Of a stretch of 64,000 bases of DNA, positions 21,974-31,182 are shown piece after piece; the first letter of the stretch is position 1; each line of letters opens with the position of its first letter. The DNA is from Fragilaria radians (taxonomy: Eukaryota; Bacillariophyta; Fragilariophyceae; Fragilariales; Fragilariaceae): the NCBI GenBank assembly GCA_900642245.1, contig CAAAJI010000012.1, forward strand, positions 328,333 through 392,332, given 5' to 3'. A program made the position numbers and the translations under genes. The notes under the pieces were generated by a model that saw nothing but the letters and a program-made list of their open reading frames with translations, searched no databases and was not told the origin of the DNA.

Positions 21974-24900
21974 ATGCGCTTGATCCCCTCTGTTATTTCG
22001 ACTTCCAGCGTAATTTATAAAGAAGAATTGAATGGAACAAAGTATTATGACTATGTTATCCTTAAATATGAGACAGGAGAATTACAAGTCTTTGTTGGAG
22101 ATACTGTTGCACTCTTCTTTCGTGGTGCAAAACAGGAACAACCGGGCAGTTGGTCTCCTTGGAGTGCCAAGGAACCTTGGTCAGCCATTCAAATTTTGTC
22201 CCTCTTCCGGGATCCAAATAACAAGGACAACGTTTACGAAATGGAATTTCGATGGTTTTGGAGGTGTTGTGAATTATCACCACAACGAAAGAAGCAATTC
22301 GAACGAATCGAAGATGCTTTTCCATCAACCAAAAGAGCTCTTTCTCAAAGCGTATTGGAATCGAATAGTATGGGCAAGGATTTTGTTCATAATATACTTG
22401 GAAGAGTAGTATTAACCAGTCAAGAACATGCATTTGATACCTGGGAAAAGGACGTTACTGTGAAACAACATAATCCAACTCCAGTGGCGGGATTATTTTG
22501 TCAATGGTACTTTGACTTTCTTTCTCCCTCCAAAACATTCAAAAAAATTCACGACTGGTCAGCTAATATCAAGAGTCAAAGTCACTTCGAAATCCTCATC
22601 TTGCGAGGCTTCCCATGTCTTGAGGAATCTCGAAGAAGTCCACTCTTAGATTACTTCATGGATAACTTTGAGATGCGAATACGTTTAAATCCTCAACGAA
22701 ACGAGGATCTCAAGAGAAATTCAAAACAATATTCCTCAATTTCGCCCCCAAAGAAAAAAATAAAATCGGAGGAGGGGACAACTGCGATCTCTACGCAAAG
22801 CTCAACCGGAATGAGAGGTACTAGGAAATCGAGCAAAGGATCCTCCAGGTCTACAACTGAAAAAATTAAAAAAGAGAATGTATATTCACCCCAGAAAAGT
22901 GTTACAAGACAATCGAAGGAAATGGATCTCGATGATGGAATTGAATCCATAGGGGACCCTGTTTATATCGAAAAGAATCTTCGATCGAAGCATTTCTATC
23001 GAATAAGTTTCGTGTCAGGCGATGTGTTTCAAATTGGAGACTTGATAGCAGTCGCGTGTAACGAAGCTAAGATTTCCAATACTATAGACGATACAAATAA
23101 GTGGAAGCCCTTCAACCAGCCATGGTCACCAGCACAAATTCTCTCCTTCAAATTCGATGAAAAAGGGCGTTACATTATTATCAAATGGTTTTCTCGAATA
23201 ATTGAATTAGAAACTGAGCTTCAGAAAAAAATTAAAAAGGTATGTGATGCAATAGCAGATGACACAGTGTTCGAGAATGAATTGTATGATGTATTTCCGA
23301 TAAGTAGCATTTTGGGTTACATAGAAATGTCCTCAAGAGACACTATACCAAGTCGCTCTGAGACAACAGCAATATCAGCAAATCGATTTCTTCCTACAGG
23401 ATACGTTCATTGTCTCCACCGTATCAAGGATGACGAGGTCATACTAGTAGACGACTGGATTCATTATGATCCTTCCATTCTAGGTGCTGCATTGATCCGA
23501 GGATTAAATAATCTTCTATTAAAACTTAAATTGTCGATAATAGCGTCAATTGAGAAGGGATCCAGCATCACTTCTGTGCAAAGTATTGATGAATGTTATG
23601 AAGGCAATAGCACTAGTGTTGCAGCATTAAGCGAAGATACATCATGCAATCCAATTGTTGAACAGAAAGATATTTTGAAGAAAGGATCTAGGTTCTACGG
23701 TGCAGTCACACTCTCAGTTTGTGCGCAAGATTGTGTTCCACGATTCGTGTCCAAAAGACACGCCGAAAAATACAGAGTTATTATTGGAGACTTCGTATGT
23801 GTTAGGAGTGACAGTAATCGCTTTCCCATACCTGGCTTTGATACGTTGGATACGCAATATCCATTCCGGATCCCTTGGACGTGTTGTCAGATACTTAGCA
23901 TATACGAAATCCCCGACGAGGTTCATCTGGAAGTCAAGTGGTTCCCTAGAGTTCTTTCGTTCGAAAGTCAGAAAACGAAAGAATTGTTGTATAAAGGTAC
24001 TGACGATGAAATTTTTGAAACATCCGTTATCTTAAATGACATACCTGCTTCCCACATTTTGGGAAGAGTAGAACTAATGCTGGGGCATCACATGAGCAGC
24101 GGAGACCCGAAATTAAATTGCTCTTTGATTCCAACTGTGCGTTTACGATGTAGACAATTTTACCACCGAAAGTATCCACATCTTCAACCCTTATTTTGTA
24201 ACGATAAGTCGCCTAGATTATGGCACCAACGCCTCGTCGAGCGTGGAATCCAGGCATCACCAACCATTCAGGAAAATGAATTGAAACCCATTATTGAATT
24301 CCTCACTGGAATCTGCATCACGTCAAGAAGTATTTTCCTTCATGATCTTCAATCTCTAGAACAAAAGGATAGCTCTAAAGACTATGACCTTCAATCCCTG
24401 TTCTACCGTGATAGCTCCAAGGAGCTTCTTTTGATGGCACAGGTTTCTCCAAGTTGGCAAAACTTTAGAAATGCAGAATACATATGTCATCTAGACGATA
24501 GAAAAACTTTGTCTTGGAAGATAAAAGTTGGCGACATTATTGCAGCCTCCACAGTGGGCATGGATTTTTCTTTGGAGTTCAAGAGGCGGACACCTCCAAG
24601 GTATTTTCCTTACTGTGTCGAATGGCGACCATGCCAGGTTGGTGGGATTCTCAGACAATCAAATAAGCTTACTTTCTCAGTCCGATGGTTCCATTGCTCT
24701 ACCGACTTTCTAAATTTGGACACGGTGGATTACTCGGTCTATGAGGTTTTATATGAGACTGAATCTATTCAAACATCCTTGTTATATAGTGAGTCCTTGC
24801 TAGGGCCCATCAATTTGATTCCCGTGCATAAAATCTCGATCCCTCATTACCTTCCAAATTCTATGCTTTTATTTGGAGGGATGGCCCCTATAGCTACCAT

Positions 24901-27313
24901 ATCAAGAGATGGGAATAATATAACATTTCAGGATATGTTGGATAGAAGCATACAATGTTGCTCATTCTACGATTCGCAGGTCGACAAGGTTGAACTTTTA
25001 CAGAAAGTAACAAAAGGTCAACTTTTGGAAGTAGATTCTGCCATTGAAGTCCCCGAAGACAATTTTGAATCGTTTAATTCCTTGGACATCAATCGACCTA
25101 TACTGATGACAAATGGACAGCAATATGAGGATCTTCCAAGTAAAAAAAATTCTAGAAAATTGAATTCAGGTATTTTACCGGAAAAAAGTCAAAGAATATC
25201 TACTTCGGTAGTTCCATTTCATATTAATGGGTCTATGAATCGGGCTTACTTTTACGAAATTAATGTCGATCCTCCTTTTTCCCACTACGTATGCCATAGG
25301 AAGAATCCAGGAAATTTATGGAACGTAAAAATAGGAGACATCGTCGTTCTTCATAATCAGCATGGTGCTGGAAGGACATTTTTTGACAGTAGTGACATGG
25401 AGCAACGACCAGTACATTATCCATTTAAAGTTCCATGGGGTGTTGCTGAAATCGTGGCGATATGGAGAACAATCGAGCCTGGAAAAGAGGATGAATTGAG
25501 AACTGCCAAACGTCAGAACGGAGACCTAGATTTGGAAATTCGATGGTTTTGGCGTAAATGTGAGCTTCCTGGTCACACCAAATCAATTGAATCAAAGCGC
25601 AATATGCCATCATTCTGTGAAGAAATTTTTGAGACTGATCATATTGACCATTGTACAGCAGAAAGTCTGCTCGCTCCAGCTCGCATATTCTCTGCCTCAC
25701 ACGAATCCTATGAACCGTACTTCGAATCGGGAATGCCTGTATTGCAATTTTGTTGCTACAGGTTTTGGTCTGTGCATAGAAAGTCCATTGTTCCTTTCGC
25801 CACTGACGTCGATAGAAAAGCTAGATCTCGGATGTATTCAAGTTGCGTTGCTAATGATGGAATTCTAAAGAACGCCCTAGAGTCTCTTCAAACTGAATCC
25901 CCTTTAACCAAAGAGCTCCAAGAATCTGAGAGTTTTCAATGCCAGCCTGACCGAATAACTTGGAAACAAGAGTTTGAACTCGTGAAAGCGAAATTGTGCC
26001 TTGCACAAGCTTCAAGTGATGCTTGTCAAGCTGGTATAAAGTTACTTGGAAGGCAACGTGAGGTAAAGATTATAGAAGACTTTCTAACCGCTGCGATCAA
26101 GAGGTTAGATACCTCAAGCATAGATGGCTCGAAGTCTCTTTCTATGTTTATAGCTGGCCCTCCTGGAACAGGAAAAACCATTTCAGTTTGCTCCACAATT
26201 GGAAAGCTTCGTCGGGAGCAAATCGAAGGGAATTTCCCTTCTTTTGACTTTATCGCTCTGAATGGAATGGAAATGAGGCACCCCTTTGAGGCCTATGTGA
26301 AATTTTGGGAGGCGTTATCCAGTCCTAGGAAAGAACGCCTTTCTCCAGAGTTAGCAGCAGCGAAGTTGGAACGATACTTTTCGGGACTATCCATAGCAAA
26401 GATTCCAAAGCGGAAGGTAATAGTGCTTTTGCTTGACGAGTTGGATTACCTTGTTACGAAGAAAGAAACAGTTTTGTACAACTTTTTTGATTGGCCAAAG
26501 CGATGCTTTGAAGCAGAAGGTTGTCCCCGTCTTGTTGTGATTGGAATTTCAAACACAGTGGATCTTCCATCCAAATTGAAGGCCAGTGTTCGCTCCCGGC
26601 TTGGAAATACTCGTTGCGACTTTAAAGCTTATAACGTCAACGACATTGTTCAAATATTAGATAATAAGATTCACACAGAAACAAAGTTGCAATCTGTTTT
26701 CGAAAGCGATGCCATTCTTTTTGCAGCAAGAAAGGTTGCTGCTGTGTCAGGGGATATTCGTAAAGCAATCCAAATATGCAAGGCGGCCGCAGAGAAAGTA
26801 ATGCTTGAAGTTGAAAATGGCACAAGAAACGATCCAAAGTCTGCATGTGAGAGGCCAGTGGTTCGGATTAAAGATATCCAGAGAGTCACGCGCGAGCGGA
26901 TGGGAAACGTCTCAAGTCAGTCAGTCCGAATCCTTAGCCCCATGGAGGTTCTGGTCATGGTCTCGATCACCTCACTTGCTAGAAATCGGGGAAACATGCT
27001 AGGTGGATTCGATATTATTGATGTGGTCACAAAGGTTGAAAGTATCGCAAATGCATTGGGAGAAAGTATGTATTTGCCACCTCCCGTCTTCCATGAGATT
27101 CTTGAAATCGTCAATCGACTAGCAGATGCTAGGCTTATTCGCCTTCATACAGAAAAAAGTTCAGCGAACTCTTTTCGCGCCTCGCAAGGTGGAAGTGGAG
27201 GTTCTTGGCCTACAATTACTCCTGCAGTAGATGGTAGCGATATTCTTCCTGCACTTCGATTAGGATTGCATACTAAACTTGCAGAGCGCTATCTGGGAAA
27301 CTCAATTTTCTAG
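21974..27313 (+). CDS. ORC1: ORC1, origin recognition complex subunit 1, with multiple BAH-like modules
   Basis: Single uninterrupted frame of 1,779 residues. ORC1 is the AAA+ ATPase of the origin recognition complex that loads MCM helicases. The C-terminal third is standard: AAA+ start LLGRQREVKIIEDFL (about 1357), Walker A GPPGTGKT (about 1395), Walker B VIVLLLDELDYL (about 1483), the ORC1-specific VLYNFFDWP, sensor 1 VVIGISNTVDLP (about 1522), sensor 2 SGDIRKAIQIC (about 1593) and a winged helix to the end. The N-terminal part repeats one module five times, at about 27-150, 340-455, 573-702, 835-950 and 1092-1240. Each has VGD-type text, PW..xQIL, an (R/K)WF core and a closing LLG/ILGR element, as in BAH domains. 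ORC1 normally has one BAH. Basic linkers (PPKKKIK near 260) may carry nuclear signals. Confidence 0.9.
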   Translation: MRLIPSVISTSSVIYKEELNGTKYYDYVILKYETGELQVFVGDTVALFFRGAKQEQPGSWSPWSAKEPWSAIQILSLFRDPNNKDNVYEMEFRWFWRCCELSPQRKKQFERIEDAFPSTKRALSQSVLESNSMGKDFVHNILGRVVLTSQEHAFDTWEKDVTVKQHNPTPVAGLFCQWYFDFLSPSKTFKKIHDWSANIKSQSHFEILILRGFPCLEESRRSPLLDYFMDNFEMRIRLNPQRNEDLKRNSKQYSSISPPKKKIKSEEGTTAISTQSSTGMRGTRKSSKGSSRSTTEKIKKENVYSPQKSVTRQSKEMDLDDGIESIGDPVYIEKNLRSKHFYRISFVSGDVFQIGDLIAVACNEAKISNTIDDTNKWKPFNQPWSPAQILSFKFDEKGRYIIIKWFSRIIELETELQKKIKKVCDAIADDTVFENELYDVFPISSILGYIEMSSRDTIPSRSETTAISANRFLPTGYVHCLHRIKDDEVILVDDWIHYDPSILGAALIRGLNNLLLKLKLSIIASIEKGSSITSVQSIDECYEGNSTSVAALSEDTSCNPIVEQKDILKKGSRFYGAVTLSVCAQDCVPRFVSKRHAEKYRVIIGDFVCVRSDSNRFPIPGFDTLDTQYPFRIPWTCCQILSIYEIPDEVHLEVKWFPRVLSFESQKTKELLYKGTDDEIFETSVILNDIPASHILGRVELMLGHHMSSGDPKLNCSLIPTVRLRCRQFYHRKYPHLQPLFCNDKSPRLWHQRLVERGIQASPTIQENELKPIIEFLTGICITSRSIFLHDLQSLEQKDSSKDYDLQSLFYRDSSKELLLMAQVSPSWQNFRNAEYICHLDDRKTLSWKIKVGDIIAASTVGMDFSLEFKRRTPPRYFPYCVEWRPCQVGGILRQSNKLTFSVRWFHCSTDFLNLDTVDYSVYEVLYETESIQTSLLYSESLLGPINLIPVHKISIPHYLPNSMLLFGGMAPIATISRDGNNITFQDMLDRSIQCCSFYDSQVDKVELLQKVTKGQLLEVDSAIEVPEDNFESFNSLDINRPILMTNGQQYEDLPSKKNSRKLNSGILPEKSQRISTSVVPFHINGSMNRAYFYEINVDPPFSHYVCHRKNPGNLWNVKIGDIVVLHNQHGAGRTFFDSSDMEQRPVHYPFKVPWGVAEIVAIWRTIEPGKEDELRTAKRQNGDLDLEIRWFWRKCELPGHTKSIESKRNMPSFCEEIFETDHIDHCTAESLLAPARIFSASHESYEPYFESGMPVLQFCCYRFWSVHRKSIVPFATDVDRKARSRMYSSCVANDGILKNALESLQTESPLTKELQESESFQCQPDRITWKQEFELVKAKLCLAQASSDACQAGIKLLGRQREVKIIEDFLTAAIKRLDTSSIDGSKSLSMFIAGPPGTGKTISVCSTIGKLRREQIEGNFPSFDFIALNGMEMRHPFEAYVKFWEALSSPRKERLSPELAAAKLERYFSGLSIAKIPKRKVIVLLLDELDYLVTKKETVLYNFFDWPKRCFEAEGCPRLVVIGISNTVDLPSKLKASVRSRLGNTRCDFKAYNVNDIVQILDNKIHTETKLQSVFESDAILFAARKVAAVSGDIRKAIQICKAAAEKVMLEVENGTRNDPKSACERPVVRIKDIQRVTRERMGNVSSQSVRILSPMEVLVMVSITSLARNRGNMLGGFDIIDVVTKVESIANALGESMYLPPPVFHEILEIVNRLADARLIRLHTEKSSANSFRASQGGSGGSWPTITPAVDGSDILPALRLGLHTKLAERYLGNSIF

Positions 27314-28239
27314 TAACTTGGAAGGCTAGTTTATAAATTCTGCCCATGCTAGTTAATCCAGATCGATTTGTAAGTTAAAATTGATTACTTACTCATGGAT
27401 CATACTATCCACCAAATTATTGCATCTTCAATTGGTACGAGAACACGGCTTTAGCTTTGTCCGAACATAGCCACTAAACTCTGCATTCAATTTACTTTTT
27501 ATAGGACATTTAAAGGGTAACGGACAAGGTATTGCTTCTACGGTGATGTTAACATTGGGAGGTTTTGAGTCCTAATGACTTACGAAATTGTAGCATCCTT
27601 TTTCGGAATACCCTTAGGACCCTGCTGGGCTGTAGTTGTATTCAAAGCAGGGTCATATTAGTGCATATTTCTCCTTGTACAAAAGAAGCAAAACGATCAA
27701 ACTTGTTTGAACTGCATCTGTTATGCTTCATCTAATCTTCAACAATGATAACAACAGGAAATAACTTTCATCAACAATTATCACAATCCACTTTTTCCTA
27801 TTTTATCAAATAATCAACAGAAATGCTAATTATGAGCAACATCAACGATCACCATCCAACAAGGACAAGAAAAGCAGGAAACATGCGGTTCAATCTCTAG
27901 TGAAACTTAACTAAAACCAGCAATACTCACCGTTGTTGAATACCCTTTGATATTGTTTGATATTGCTGCTCATTTTGTTTAAAAATAGATATTCATACTA
28001 GACTTTATACAGCACCTTAATCAATAAAGTTACGCATAACATGTAATACTTCAAAGAAAAAAAGTTATTCATCATGAATCCCTATTTTTTCTTTCCCACT
28101 TCACCTTTCAAATGGATCCTTTATGTTTATAGCAGTATTAGGTTACAATAAGTATTCCAGAGATGCTTTTAAAAAAAGTGAGGTCGGTTGAAATACACTA
28201 ATGAATCATACTCTACTCGCTAGACCACATTATTTCTAG
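27314..28239. other. Spacer between ORC1 and the TDP2-like gene
   Basis: About 925 bases, AT-rich. It holds the ORC1 3' flank and the presumed promoter of the downstream gene. I see no coding potential or clear motif. Confidence 0.4.
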
Positions 28240-29331
28240 ATGCGAACATCCGCTTCTGTTATTGTGAACAATAGATTGCAACAAACATCCGTAATTTGTT
28301 GTTCAGCAATATTCCTGCTGCTTCAATACGTCAACAAAGTCTCGTTTGGACACAGCTTACTCTTGAATCGAGGCATGAGCTCAAAACGAAGTTTTCTTGA
28401 TGCTTCCAAGAAGAGTTTTATTGAATCAAAGAGCGATGATGATGAAGATGTCAAATCAAGTCGAAAGCGAATGGCAAAATCCCCTAATGACACACCTGCA
28501 CTTGCTCTTGCTACCTATAATATTTGGTTTGGCTCTACTGGTTATGAAAATCAGCGCATGGAGGCTATAATAGACGCTTTACGCCCTCACGCACCAAATT
28601 TAATTGGCTTCCAGGAAGTGACGGCGTCGTTGGCATCCATCATCTTTCCATTACTGGAATCTCTTGGATACCACACTATTGTACAACCCTTTTCATCCTA
28701 TGGATGTGCTATTGCCTGTAAGGTAGATCAAATCATTGATTCTGGATATCACCCATTTTCAAATTCAAAAATGGATCGTGGGATCGTTTGGGCGCTCATA
28801 CGACACAATAATCGAGAGCTACTCTTTACGACTACCCACCTGGAATCCTATTTGGATGCATCTGATAATGGAGGGCCTGAACGAGAGGTCCAATTGGTAG
28901 AAATTGCAGAATTTTGTGAGCGTTGCATTCGAGAACGCTCCACAGTGGATTTGGCTATCATAACAGGAGATTTAAATTGGGACGATGAACGAGCTCGAAG
29001 TGTTGGGGACAATCGAAAGCTCATATCTCTATTGGATGAAACGAAATGGTTTGATGCCTATCGATATGTCAATCCGAAAGAAACAGGATATACTTACGAT
29101 CCAAAAGTTAACCCAATGCTCGGTGGGGGGAGCGTCCGACGTCGATTCGATAGGATATTAATTCATTCTCATGACCTGCAAAAAGTAAATGTAAGTAAAA
29201 TTGATATAGTAGGAAAAGATGCACTTCCAGGTTTGAAGTATGTTGTCCCTCCAACACGATTCCATGGGCCTAAGACTAGATTAGTGGCACCCAGTGATCA
29301 CTTTGGGTTGGTTTCGTCCATCACTTTTTGA
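28240..29331 (+). CDS. TDP2-like endonuclease/exonuclease/phosphatase protein
   Basis: Single exon of 363 residues. The catalytic motifs of the exo-endo-phosphatase fold appear in order: YNIWFG (about 93), FQEV (about 124), THLES (about 199), GDLNWDD (about 243), RRFDRIL (about 302) and SDHFGL (about 353). THLES with GDxNxxD, RFDRI and SDHxGL is the tyrosyl-DNA phosphodiesterase 2 signature. TDP2 hydrolyses the 5'-phosphotyrosyl bond left when topoisomerase II is trapped on DNA. The first 45 residues include a hydrophobic stretch (SVICCSAIFLLLQYV) that could target the protein to an organelle. A second in-frame ATG at 28,375 would start after it (MSSKRSF), so two isoforms with different locations are conceivable. 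Residues 46-85 are basic and Ser-rich. Other EEP enzymes cannot be excluded. Confidence 0.8.
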   Translation: MRTSASVIVNNRLQQTSVICCSAIFLLLQYVNKVSFGHSLLLNRGMSSKRSFLDASKKSFIESKSDDDEDVKSSRKRMAKSPNDTPALALATYNIWFGSTGYENQRMEAIIDALRPHAPNLIGFQEVTASLASIIFPLLESLGYHTIVQPFSSYGCAIACKVDQIIDSGYHPFSNSKMDRGIVWALIRHNNRELLFTTTHLESYLDASDNGGPEREVQLVEIAEFCERCIRERSTVDLAIITGDLNWDDERARSVGDNRKLISLLDETKWFDAYRYVNPKETGYTYDPKVNPMLGGGSVRRRFDRILIHSHDLQKVNVSKIDIVGKDALPGLKYVVPPTRFHGPKTRLVAPSDHFGLVSSITF

Positions 29332-31182
29332 GAGTAATGGGAAATTACATATTATGATGAAAAGCAAATAATGATAAATAATTTAATCAATGATTATTTT
29401 ATAGTATTGACAGGGGAGAGAGAGAGACTAAAAAATTATGATGCGAGAAAGCCTGAATTGATCAAGCAAAAGACACAGTGGGAACAATATTTGTAACTAG
29501 ATCTAGTGGGATCACGATTTGATGATATGCTTAGGTTATAGTGAGAATATATAGATTGCTAGGATCATCAGCATATTCATGTTAACACCTAGCAACTGGA
29601 CTCAAAATGTTGAAAACAAAGTGCTGAAGTAAAAGAATTGAAGGAAAGAAGCAAGTAAACTTCAAGGTATAAAGTAAAAAGTGTCAGTTCAATTTGATTT
29701 CAAAGGACGTGACACACAGCAACGAAACTGTTTAGTGAAAGTTATACTAGCCAAAACGCTGGTCATGGAAGGAAAAGTATGAGAGCTGCCAGCATTCCTA
29801 GGTAATACTGTGAAATGGTCTGAAGGGAGGCTTTTAGGAACGCTGCTTCATTTTAGATAAATTGACAATCGTTCAAATCAAAATCAAATTTTTAATAGAT
29901 GTTAAAGGTTGAGAAGAAGATTTGCTGTGATATGAGTAAATGCATCAAGATTGGAAAGAGTTATGCTGACACACTGCATATTTTCAGACTCCAAAAACTA
30001 ATCGCCAAGGAAAGCCCCTGAATATTTTGTGTAGGAATCACACAGGGCCTAAATTAAGAAAGTGTCCATGTGCAGCCATGGCATTATGGAGATTGTTCTT
30101 TAAGGGATTTGAACAAAAATTAGAAAGCACTAACTTTAACCTTTAAGCAATGCCATGAAATGGGAAAGCTCCAGAGCCTTTTTGAACACGCTGATCCATA
30201 TGTGAAAATTTTCAGAAAACTGGAAGATTTTTAGACAATTATCAGTTATTGGGCTATAGAAATAAGTTAATAAGCACCAAAATGTGATCAGTATTTTGAG
30301 TATGAGGCTTTATTAGCATCATAAGCTTATGATGGATGCAAAATTGAGAAAAAAAGTTGAGAAGTTTCAGCAATTTGCACACGCACATCACGTTAATCTA
30401 TATTTCGTCCTGGAGAGTTGGGCAATCAGATAAGTTAAAACAGCTCAAAAATTATATTGAGGATATGCCCAGTAGTCGTAATGTGGTAAAATACATTTGC
30501 ACTGTTCCTATGAACAAAGAAGGGGACAATAATGTATCAACAGATATTCTTAATCAATGGGGTTCTCCTTGGTGAAAGGACGAGACAAGTCAAAGTAAGA
30601 TTCAATTTGTAAGGGAATTAAAGGAAGGCAGTGTTACTGAGATTCATCGTAATGGCACCTAAGGCAACTGCACTGATATACCTAGAAAGAACTTGCTTGC
30701 TATGTCAACGAAGTTGATTATGAGATTACTTCTGGGGAAGTTGCCTAGTCATTTAAATGTTAGGGTAGAATTGAAGTAGTCCAAATTGACATAGGATGAC
30801 GTCACATTAGCCAGGCGACGCGGTAAATTAACGAACAATATAGGTATGTTTGGATCACAATTTGAAAAACACTGATTTTAGAATTAATCAACAGATTACT
30901 ATAGTGACCAACGTACTTCGAAGTATTTACCTCGACTCTCTAACTGATTATTATTCAAGCCAAGGACTACATAATACGTTGGCGTAACCATGATCATCGA
31001 GAGTGATTCCACATTTAAACCTGCTATCGTTTAATAGCTAAACGTCGGCACCATTAATTAACATTTAACTTTTTAACTTGGCCATAGATGAATGCTTAGG
31101 TAGTAGATTGTTTTACTGTAGATTACAATGCTGTGGTAATTGGTGACGATGATTAAGTAATCTCTGTTTGCAAATAAATGCA
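29332..31182. other. Gene-poor spacer
   Basis: About 1.85 kb with no supported gene. A 72-codon plus frame (30,357-30,575) has an ordinary composition but overlaps nothing recognisable. The right end is the 3' flank of MSH2. Confidence 0.4.
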
